Of a DNA stretch of 64,000 nucleotides, positions 32,920 to 40,812 are shown in pieces. A model generated the notes under the pieces. That model was not told where the DNA came from. It did not search any database and saw only the letters and a program-made list of their open reading frames with translations. Within the stretch, counting starts at the first letter, position 1. Each line of letters opens with the position of its first letter. Location of the stretch: NCBI GenBank assembly GCA_963793625.1, contig CAWCAT010000020.1:124001-188000 (forward strand), in the 5' to 3' direction. This stretch comes from G963668605 sp963793625. Its GTDB lineage: Bacteria; Acidobacteriota; Terriglobia; Bryobacterales; Bryobacteraceae. Made by a program: the position numbers and the translations under genes.

Positions 32920-33193
32920 ATGCCGCTGGCACGCTGAGCGAGTCGCTTACCGTTACATCGGAGACGCGAAGACGCTTTACTGTAAGCTCTTCGATGTGTA
33001 GAGACTTGAACCTGGCGCCTCCGACAGCGATTCTGCCCACCGCCAATCGGCCAATCGCCAGCGCCCCAATCGCTAACGCGCCAACCGCAAGGGCTCCAAC
33101 TGCGAATGCTCCACTTGCGACGGCGCCGAGGGCGGCAGCCCTGATTGCGACGCCGCCGGCACTTAGGTTTTTGGAATTCACGAGCTGTTTCAT
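32903..33193 (-). CDS. A-x-G repeat protein (solenoid or membrane-associated), unknown function
   Basis: A 96-residue protein dominated by five-residue repeats of the type A-(L/V)-A-(I/V)-G, ten to eleven in a row from 'AALGAVASGAFAVGALAVG' to 'RLAVGRIAVGGAR' (residues ~20-60). A charged tail with its own near-repeats follows ('LHIEELTVKRLRVSDVTV'). The period of five and small residues at fixed positions recall pentapeptide-repeat helices; a glycine-zipper membrane fold is the alternative. It ends 17 nt inside the 3' end of the receptor gene (convergent). I recall similar short proteins in soil bacteria but no assigned function. Confidence 0.7.
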   Translation of the reverse strand: MKQLVNSKNLSAGGVAIRAAALGAVASGAFAVGALAVGALAIGALAIGRLAVGRIAVGGARFKSLHIEELTVKRLRVSDVTVSDSLSVPAAFRSGT

Positions 33194-33208
33194 ATTGGTC
33201 CTTCCTGG

Positions 33209-34024
33209 CTATTTTTTGCGGCTCACCATAACTCGCGCATACACAAACTGAAACCCGGCCCGCTCATAATTTCTATGAGAGATACTGCCGGGCAAGACCG
33301 ACGCGGACGCAAGATCGCAGCCGAGTTGCGCTGCCTGATGGAGGCGATGATGTATGCCCGCCAGTTGCAGTCCGCGGCCACGCCCCGCGACGAGTGTTGC
33401 ATCGCCAAACAGCGTGACAAGTCCATTCTGCGCTTCCATTGCAGCACCGCCGAGGCGTTGTCCCGCGTAAAGAGCGAAGCATTGATACAAGCCCTGATGA
33501 GTACTTGACAGCATGTCAACCTGATCCTCCGGCACTTCTTCGGTATCCAAAAAACCGCGCAGGATCAGGCGCATCCAGTCTTTCCGCTCAGGTTCCTTTA
33601 CCTCGCTGAATTCGATTCCCGGCGGAGGATCGCAGAACCTCTCATCGCGATCGAGCCTGCGTACCAGTACGTTGGTCACCTCCCGCAATACGTACCCACG
33701 CTCTTGAACCATCGAGAATACGCTCGGATGCGCAAGCGTACAAAGGTCGATCACTGCCGGCGAATCCCGGTCGTGAAAGAAGGCTTCGAGACGGTCCAAC
33801 TCTTCTGGTGAAACGGGGCCGTCCATTCCAACAGCAAGCGCCTGGGTAAACGGTAGATCGACTCCTTGGAATACCGCCCACCCGCCAGCCATCGCTTCAA
33901 CGGCCGCGATAGAGTTGGGATTCTGTTCACTAGGGAGGCGCGCGGAATTCCTTCCGGACAACGCGTGGCCTGCTTCAATTCGCTGCGCGAGCGCCTTATC
34001 GGTGCTCGAAAACATCTGTTTCAT
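33209..34024 (-). CDS. GNAT-family N-acetyltransferase-like protein
   Basis: A 271-residue protein with two GNAT-like halves. The C-terminal half has the acetyl-CoA loop 'LVAGRGRGLQLAGIHHRLHQ' (R/Q-x-x-G-x-G/A type) and 'SHRNYERAGFQFVYARV', the typical end. The N-terminal half ('GWAVFQGVDLPFTQALAVGM') resembles a degenerate GNAT fold. The ATG at 34024 is chosen for GGAG about 9 nt upstream; a TTG at 34039 is possible. Acceptor substrate unknown. It is divergent from the 34196 sulfatase across a palindrome-containing spacer. Confidence 0.8.
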   Translation of the reverse strand: MKQMFSSTDKALAQRIEAGHALSGRNSARLPSEQNPNSIAAVEAMAGGWAVFQGVDLPFTQALAVGMDGPVSPEELDRLEAFFHDRDSPAVIDLCTLAHPSVFSMVQERGYVLREVTNVLVRRLDRDERFCDPPPGIEFSEVKEPERKDWMRLILRGFLDTEEVPEDQVDMLSSTHQGLYQCFALYAGQRLGGAAMEAQNGLVTLFGDATLVAGRGRGLQLAGIHHRLHQAAQLGCDLASASVLPGSISHRNYERAGFQFVYARVMVSRKK

Positions 34025-34071
34025 TTCTGTTAGCTCCAATATTTAAAATTTAGGGATTTGCGGGGAGGGAA

Positions 34072-34132
34072 AACGTTGATCCATCGGGCACACGAATCCC
34101 GCTGTCGAGCTCGAAGAAAATGGATCAGCGTT
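34072..34132. repeat. Imperfect 13-bp inverted repeat in a divergent promoter region
   Basis: AACGTTGATCCAT (34072-34084) and ATGGATCAGCGTT (34120-34132) are inverted copies with one mismatch, separated by 35 nt. The right arm abuts the palindrome TTAGCTAA (34132-34139). A half copy, TGTTAGCT, lies at 34028-34035. The block sits between the GNAT and sulfatase start codons, so it may be an operator pair or an RNA hairpin in a leader. Confidence 0.45.
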
Positions 34133-34195
34133 TAGCTAACAATCACAGGCGTACTAAAAGGATAAAACAATTCGCTGTGATAGGATAGCCTCTTT

Positions 34196-35698
34196 ATGAA
34201 TCGCAGAGAACTCTTGGCCGGCATCGCCGGAATGTCCACAACAATGACCGCCCAGCAAGGCAAGCGGCGCAATGTCATTTTCATTTTGAGCGATGACCAC
34301 CGCTACGACGCGATGGGATTCCTGAAAGCGCAGCCGTGGCTGGAAACGCCCCAGATGGACCGCATGGCGCGCGAGGGAGCGTACTTCAAGAACGCTTTTG
34401 TAACGACAGCGCTCTGCAGTCCGAGCCGGGCATCAGTGCTCACCGGTGTTTATGCGCACAAGCACAAGATCGTTGACAACAACACGCCGATTCCGGCCGG
34501 GACAACGTTCTTCCCCGCGCATCTGCAGAAGGCTGGTTACAAGACTGGCTTCTTCGGCAAGTGGCACATGGGTGCGGAAGGCGACGAGCCAAAGCCGGGC
34601 TTCGATCAATGGGTCAGCTTCCGCGGACAAGGCACCTATCTGCCGAACCCGAACGGCCTGAGCGTGAACGGGAAGAAGGTTCCGCAAAAGGGCTACATCA
34701 CCGACGAGCTAACCGACTACGCACTGGACTGGCTGCGTACACTTCCGAAGGAACAGCCTTACTTCATGTACCTTTCGCACAAAGCGGTCCATGCCGAGTT
34801 CGAACCGGCTGCCCGCCACAAAGGCAAGTACAAGGACGCGAAGTTTGTCTATCCGCCGACCATGGCCGCGACCGGTGAGATGGCGCAGAATCGGCCAATG
34901 TGGGTGCAGAACCAGCGAAATTCGTGGCATGGCGTCGATTTTCCGTATCACTCCGAACTGGATATTGCCGATTACTACAAGCGCTACGCGGAAACGCTGC
35001 TCGCAGTTGACGAGAGCATCGGCCGCGTACTCGATGAGTTGAAGAAACGCGGTGAACTGGATTCCACTCTCGTAATCTACATGGGCGACAACGGCTTCGC
35101 GTTCGGCGAACACGGACTAATCGATAAGCGCACGGCCTATGAAGAATCCATGCGCGTTCCGCTGCTTGCGCGTTGTCCGGCGTTGTTCTCTGGCGGCAGA
35201 ACAGTGAAGGAAGTGGTGGCAGGCCTCGACATCATGCCGACCGTTCTGGACACGTGCGGCGTGAAACCGCCAGCGGGTCTGGACGGCATGAACTGGATGC
35301 CGATCGTGCAGGGCAAGGCTGCGCAGTGGCGCAAAGAACTGCTCTACGAATATTACTGGGAGCGCAATTTCCCGCAGACTCCGACGATTCACGCGCTTCG
35401 CGGCGACCGCTACAAATTCATTCGCTATCAGGGGATCTGGGATGTCGATGAACTCTACGACATGCAGGAAGATCCGCTAGAAAGTCGCAATCTGATCTTC
35501 AGCGAAAAGCACCAACCCGTGATCAAGCAGATGCGCACACGGCTCTTCGAAGTTCTGGAGGAGACCGGCGGCATGAACATCCCGCTGCAGCCCGATCGCG
35601 GCAACGTGCAGGGTCTGCGCAGTCCGGCGCGTTCCAAGGCTGCGGAGTTCCCAACGGAGTTCGAAAAGAAACCGAAGGGTCCGGCGGTTCACAAATAA
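34196..35698 (+). CDS. Type I sulfatase, N-terminal twin-Arg leader
   Basis: A 500-residue intact sulfatase, the best-preserved of three in this window. The leader is 'MNRRELLAGIAGMSTTM'. Metal Asp33-Asp34 lie in 'FILSDDHRYDAMGF', and the formylglycine Cys74 in 'LCSPSRASVLTGVYAHK'. 'TGFFGKWHMGAEGDEP' and 'IYMGDNGFAFGEHG' complete the active site. 'YEYYWERNFPQTPTIHALRG' is typical of heparan- or mucin-type N-sulfoglucosamine sulfohydrolase relatives in environmental bacteria, but substrate specificity cannot be fixed. It opens the glycan-degradation cluster and needs a formylglycine-generating enzyme encoded elsewhere. Confidence 0.93.
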   Translation: MNRRELLAGIAGMSTTMTAQQGKRRNVIFILSDDHRYDAMGFLKAQPWLETPQMDRMAREGAYFKNAFVTTALCSPSRASVLTGVYAHKHKIVDNNTPIPAGTTFFPAHLQKAGYKTGFFGKWHMGAEGDEPKPGFDQWVSFRGQGTYLPNPNGLSVNGKKVPQKGYITDELTDYALDWLRTLPKEQPYFMYLSHKAVHAEFEPAARHKGKYKDAKFVYPPTMAATGEMAQNRPMWVQNQRNSWHGVDFPYHSELDIADYYKRYAETLLAVDESIGRVLDELKKRGELDSTLVIYMGDNGFAFGEHGLIDKRTAYEESMRVPLLARCPALFSGGRTVKEVVAGLDIMPTVLDTCGVKPPAGLDGMNWMPIVQGKAAQWRKELLYEYYWERNFPQTPTIHALRGDRYKFIRYQGIWDVDELYDMQEDPLESRNLIFSEKHQPVIKQMRTRLFEVLEETGGMNIPLQPDRGNVQGLRSPARSKAAEFPTEFEKKPKGPAVHK

Positions 35699-35701
35699 CG
35701 C

Positions 35702-37729
35702 TCAGAATTCGAAGATCATCTTGCGGACGCAAAAGGCGTCGTAAGAGACACCGTTGTAGATCAGTCCGGAAAAAACCAGCGCGAGAGAGCGTCCGTCTTC
35801 CGAGATCCATTTCGAGGGGATGCGGTAGCCATGCGTCTCGCCCAAGCCCCAGTATTCCGTGTGGAAGGCCACCGACCAGGGACCCCATGGCTCCGGCGCG
35901 TCGAAAATACCCCAGCCGCCATCATGTCCATAACCGACCACAAGCAGGTAGCGCTTCGACGCCGGATGATAGACCGCATCGACACGCTGGCAGTGCTTCG
36001 GAAAGCGGAAAACGGGCTGCGCCGCTTCGATCGCTTCCGCCCACCCTTTGCCGCTGTGGAACTGCCAGGCCGATCGATCGAGAATTTTTGACTTCGGAGC
36101 GCGCGCGAGCAACACACCGTCATCGACTTCGTAAGCGCTGGAGCCCGCCTGCGAATACGCATAGACAAACTCGTCCCGCGCGCCCGCGTAGTTTCTTCCG
36201 AAGTTCAGGAACGCAGGGGAGCCAAAACCGCGCTCCAGTTTGAAGCCCCATTCCCAGGTCCGGCCGTGGTCCTTCGACGACACCAGTTGCGAATTTTGTA
36301 CATTGCGGACCCACATGAAGAGCGTGCCGTCCACCATCACCAGGCCGCTTGCTTTTGCACCCTTCGGACCGTCGCCCACGCGCTCGCCGCTCTTGGACCG
36401 AACGTTGACACCGCGGAAATCGTCAGGACCGCCTTGCACCTTCGCGAATCCCATACTGAGCTTTTCGGAAACCCGCGGCTCGAATCCAAAACCATCTCCG
36501 TAAGACGTGTAGATCTCTCCGTCATCGGCCCACGTAAGCGGCCAGTTATCGGAATCGATCGCCTTGCGAATTACTGATGCTTCCGGCGCGAACGACACAG
36601 AGCGAATCACCGTGCTTTGTGGATACGGCAAATTGCCAGGGCTCGCCGGATTCCCCAGTGCACGCATGACTGGATTGAACAAGTGCTCATAGACACATGT
36701 CCAGAATTCATCCTTTGCGAGTTGACCGCCGTTGCGCACTACTATCAGGTTCAGGCTGGGAACCGCCAGAAACACCTGGTGGCCCGCACCTGCTCCGGCG
36801 AAGGCATCACGCGGTACAGACGGCCACACGCCATCGAAATTCGTGTAGAAGCCCAGTCCGGACCCGGGCGCGTGTGGCTCTTTCTTTCGATCAGGCAACG
36901 GCATGCCGGCGTAATGCAAAGCCTGTTTCACGAAGCGTCGTGGGATGATCTCCTTGCCGTCCCATTGACCCTCGCGCATCAGCAGTTCGGCGATTCTTGC
37001 AGTTGCACGCGGAGTGAAAGCGCCGCCGCCCCAATTCGCATATAGCTTGAGACCATCCACTTCGTACGCGCGTCCGTACCCTATCGACCACTCCTTATCA
37101 GTGAGGCCGATCGGCCGCATGATCCGCTCCCGCAGCAGTGAGAGAATGTCCGTTTGCGGCGTACCCACGAGGCTCGCTGTAACGGCATAGGACAGCGCGG
37201 CCATTCCGGGATTGCTGTATTGGTTTCCAGTGCCAGGTTCAAAAAGCACCGGAGCCTCTCGGACAGCAACGCTGAACGGATCAGGCTCTTTGCGCCAGAA
37301 AGCACCCTTCCAGCCGGGCTCTTCGTTGTGCTTCACCCCTTCGACACTCGAGTCCTCGATGCCCGAAGTGTGCGTTGCCAGATGCCGGATCAATATCTTC
37401 GATTTCAGTGGATCGGATTTCCACGCGGGAATGAACTTCGCGGCCTTGTCGTATGGTTTGATGCGACCGTCGCTGCTCGCCACCAGTAAGGACATCCCGC
37501 CCACGAGAGCCTTCGCCATCGACGCGGTCCCGTGTTTCGATGATGCGTTTACGCCTTCTGCGTACCACTCGCAAATAAGCCGTCCATCTTTGATGACGAG
37601 AAACGCCTTCGTATTTCGACGAGCCAGATTGTCGCGGACTGCTTCGAGTCCCGATATACTCAAATCCGCGGCTAGCGACAATCCGCTGAAACCAGCAGCC
37701 GCAGTGGTAATGAACGCGCGTCTATGCAT
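35702..37729 (-). CDS. Class C beta-lactamase-like serine hydrolase fused to a propeller-like domain
   Basis: A 675-residue exported fusion. The Tat-type leader 'MHRRAFITTAAAGFSG' precedes a serine-hydrolase domain (about 25-350) with S-x-x-K at Ser70-Lys73 ('TASMAKALVGG'), 'QYSNPGMAALSYAV' (Tyr-x-Asn) and 'GAGAGHQVFLAVP'. The second half (about 370-675) is beta-rich with blade-like repeats such as 'WADDGEIYTSYGDGFGFEP' and 'DGTLFMWVRNVQNSQLVSSK', matching a DUF4185-like or sialidase-like propeller. GAGGAAA 4 nt before the ATG fixes the start. The start codons of this gene and the divergent 37724 gene meet in the single hexamer ATGCAT. Confidence 0.85.
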   Translation of the reverse strand: MHRRAFITTAAAGFSGLSLAADLSISGLEAVRDNLARRNTKAFLVIKDGRLICEWYAEGVNASSKHGTASMAKALVGGMSLLVASSDGRIKPYDKAAKFIPAWKSDPLKSKILIRHLATHTSGIEDSSVEGVKHNEEPGWKGAFWRKEPDPFSVAVREAPVLFEPGTGNQYSNPGMAALSYAVTASLVGTPQTDILSLLRERIMRPIGLTDKEWSIGYGRAYEVDGLKLYANWGGGAFTPRATARIAELLMREGQWDGKEIIPRRFVKQALHYAGMPLPDRKKEPHAPGSGLGFYTNFDGVWPSVPRDAFAGAGAGHQVFLAVPSLNLIVVRNGGQLAKDEFWTCVYEHLFNPVMRALGNPASPGNLPYPQSTVIRSVSFAPEASVIRKAIDSDNWPLTWADDGEIYTSYGDGFGFEPRVSEKLSMGFAKVQGGPDDFRGVNVRSKSGERVGDGPKGAKASGLVMVDGTLFMWVRNVQNSQLVSSKDHGRTWEWGFKLERGFGSPAFLNFGRNYAGARDEFVYAYSQAGSSAYEVDDGVLLARAPKSKILDRSAWQFHSGKGWAEAIEAAQPVFRFPKHCQRVDAVYHPASKRYLLVVGYGHDGGWGIFDAPEPWGPWSVAFHTEYWGLGETHGYRIPSKWISEDGRSLALVFSGLIYNGVSYDAFCVRKMIFEF

Positions 37730-38987
37730 AGTCTTTCCTCAATCATCTTATCCTCGCTACTCTCGCTTTTGCTGATAAACATATGCGCTACGGCACAGCA
37801 CAACTTGCCGGTCTATTTGTTTTTTCATTTGGCCACGCCAATCAAAGCTTCTCCCGAGCGCCTGACCACTGAAGTACTACGAGACATTCCGCGCACCATC
37901 GGTTCAGGCGGCACGGCGAAGTTGCGATTCGGCGTCGCCTACACGTTCAATATCCTCGATCAACGCACGGAGCAGGTGACAAGTGCGCTCCAGGCTTTGC
38001 TGAAATCCTCGCAAGAATCGGATGTTCCGGTGTTCATCTGCCTCGATGGCCAGAATTGGTGGACGAGCCGCCCGGAATTCTGGAACTGGTGGGACCCGGA
38101 AATTCCCGGTTATAACGTCGCGAATCGCGCGAACGTCGAGTGGACCGGTTGGGGACCCGAATTCGCCGTAAAGATAGGCTGGCGCAATTGGGGCCGCCAG
38201 ATGCGCGTGGCCCCTGCTCCCAATCTTGCTTCGCCCGCATTCCTGGCGGAGCATGACAGAGCTTTCAAGATTCTAATTCCCATGATCGTGAAGTGGTACA
38301 CGGCGCTGCCCGCTGATCGCAAGTATCTATTCGGAGGTTTGAAGGTGGGTTGGGAGGCATCCGTGAACGTGAATGCGTTCTACTATCACGATGGCAATGC
38401 TATCTTTGAGCGCACTCCCAAGGATCCGTCCGGCGACCCCAACGACCACAAATCCGAAAACGGGTGGACCTTCGGACAGGCGCCGCTAGGTTACGCAGCC
38501 GTTTTCACTTCGGGCTTGAAGAAGACGGGCGACCTCACGAAAGAAGATCTCGAGATTGTTGTGCACAATTACCTCCTTCGCCTCAGCAAGGCGGCCTATG
38601 AACTCGGCATCCCGAAACATCTGATCTTCACGCACCAGGGCGGCACTTATGCGCCGTGGGATAAGCACCTCGGCTTTAGTCCGGCGATCAACGAGTATTC
38701 TATTCCGGGCTGGAGCTTTTACAGTCATGACCCCTCCGATTGCGGTTCACTGGCGCACGACATGCAACGGGCCGGCAGAACTGAGTGGGCTGCGGTCGAA
38801 TGGCTGCGGAGCGGATCCGACGCCGCGCAATGGAAGCGTAATCTGGAGCGGTCACTGAGCTTTAAGGAAGAAAATGCCAGGCTCATCAGTATCTACAACT
38901 GGGAGTCATTCCGCAAAGCTCCTGGCGCGATCGAGGCTGTGCGGGAGTTAAAGAAACAGCGGATGTATGCTGGAGAAACTATGCTGA
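37724..38987 (+). CDS. Secreted TIM-barrel glycoside-hydrolase-like protein, family unassigned
   Basis: A ~420-residue exported protein with signal peptide 'SLSSIILSSLLSLLLINIC' and hydrolase-like features: 'VPVFICLDGQNWWTSRPEF', 'YLFGGLKVGWEASVNVNAF' and 'HLIFTHQGGTYAPWDKHLG'. Acidic residues at strand ends suggest a retaining barrel, but I cannot name the family. The raw frame runs on to 39133 through the next gene's start, which is unnatural. A one-base shift near the end would stop at the TGA 38985-38987, overlapping the downstream ATG as ATGCTGA, the usual coupled arrangement. The listed end reflects that inference. Confidence 0.68.
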
Positions 38988-40812
38988 AATTCGAATGGCG
39001 TGGGGGACTATCAGCGCGGTTCTGCTGTGTACCAGCGCTACCTCGGCGGCCACGATCGAGAGCCCCGATAAACACATCCGGCTGGCGTTGTCGGTCAACA
39101 CGCACGGCGCGCTGGAATATGCTGTCACGCTGAATGGCAAGTCCGTCATCGAACCGTCACCCGTCGGGATCACGGTAGATGGCACAAATCTCGCGCAGGG
39201 TGTCACGATTGGGAAATCGCAGACCCATGCCGCCATGAATTGCACGCAGTCCATTGTGCCCGTGCGCCACGGCAAAACCAAAACCGATTACCGGCTCACG
39301 CTGATGGCCTGCAATGATGGCATCGCTTTCCGGCATCAGGTACCCGGCGCACGCACCCGCGTGCCCGATGAGGCCACTGCGTTCCGTCCACCCGCGGGCA
39401 GCACGGTCTGGTATCACGATCTGGAAGGCCACTACGAAGCACATCACGTGAAGAAGGCTCTCGCGGAAGTCCCCGCCGGACAGTGGGCCGCTCCGCCAAT
39501 GACCATCCAACTTCCCGGCGACATCGGTTACGCGGCGATCACCGAAAGCGCTCTCGCACACTACGCAGGCATGGCCTTGCAGGCAGACGGCCAAGGTGGT
39601 TTCGCCGCCAGGCTCGGTCATGCGCATCCTCCGTCCTACCCGTTCCGCCTGCGCTATAAAGAAGACGTCGAGCGGCTGAAAAAACCCGCCGCCATCACCG
39701 GACCCATCACCACGCCCTGGCGCGTCGTGATGATCGGCGCCGACCTGAACGCACTCGTAAACAGCAACATCGTGAACACTGTCGCCGCCACCGCCCGACC
39801 CGAAGCTCTTTCCGCAAGGCGCGAAAACAGCATGGATCCGGCCCGGGCGCGCTGTCTGGAAATATCTGGACGGAGGCGAGAACACCATCGAAACAGTCCG
39901 CGAGTTCTCAAGGAAGCGGCCGCACTCGGCTTCGAGTACCAGGTAGTCGAAGGCTTCTGGTCGCGCTGGAGCAATGACGATCTGAAAGCCGTGATTGCGG
40001 AATCGCGCGCGCAGGGCGTTGGCCTCTGGTTATGGAAACACAGTAGGGAACTGCGCACGCCTGAGTCCCGCAAGACGTTCTTCGATCTCTGCAGCGGAAG
40101 TGGGCGCCGCCGGAGTCAAGATCGATTTCTTCGATCACGAAGCCAAGGAAGTCGTCGATCAATACGAAATCCTGCTACGTGATGCCGCCGAGCACAAGCT
40201 GCTCGTCAACTTCCACGGAGCAAACAAGCCGACGGGCGAATCGCGCACATGGCCCAATGAGTTGACACGTGAAGCCGTGCGCGGCATGGAGTCGAGCAAG
40301 TCCATGCGCGCCCAGCACGATGCCACCATCCCGTTCACACGACTTTTGGCGGCCCGGCCGACTACACGCCTATGCACTTCGGTGCGCGCCGCAACGACAC
40401 AACCTGGGCACACCAGATAGCCAGCGCCGCCATCTTCACCTCGCCCCTGCTCACATTCGCGGCCAATCCGAAGAGCATTCTGGAGAACCCTGCGGTGGAA
40501 GTGATTAAGAGCATTCCGGCGGTTTGGGATGAGACTATCGTGCTGCCGGGCAGCGCTATCGGCGAGGCCGCCGTCTTTGCCAGACGCAAGGGCAACACGT
40601 GGTTTCTGGCGGTGCTGAACGGAACCACTCCGCGCAACCTCAAGCTAAATCTTTCCTTCCTTGGCAGTGGCGATTATCAGGGCCTGCTGGTGCGCGATAC
40701 CGCCGCAAACGACGGCTCGGTGAAAATGGAAAACGCGAAGCTCAACAAGTCGTCCGCGCTTGAGATCGATATGCTGGCGGGTGGCGGGTTCATTGCCAGG
40801 TTCAGTAAATGA
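38981..40812 (+). CDS. Glycoside hydrolase family 97 (SusB-like) enzyme (about five indels)
   Basis: Periplasmic alpha-glucosidase/galactosidase-type enzyme, 610 residues when repaired. The ATG at 38981 is chosen for GGAG 6 nt upstream and because restoring one G in the G-run at 39001-39005 gives a signal peptide 'MLKFEWRGGTISAVLLC'. The N-terminal beta-sandwich starts 'IESPDKHIRLALSVNT'. The barrel has 'YQVVEGFWSRWSNDDLK', 'AAGVKIDFFDHEAKEVV', and 'TWPNELTREAVRGME' with the catalytic Glu. The C-terminal sheet ends 'GGGFIARFSK'. Breaks lie near 39790, 39915, 40095 and 40345. It overlaps the next gene as ATGA. Confidence 0.87.
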
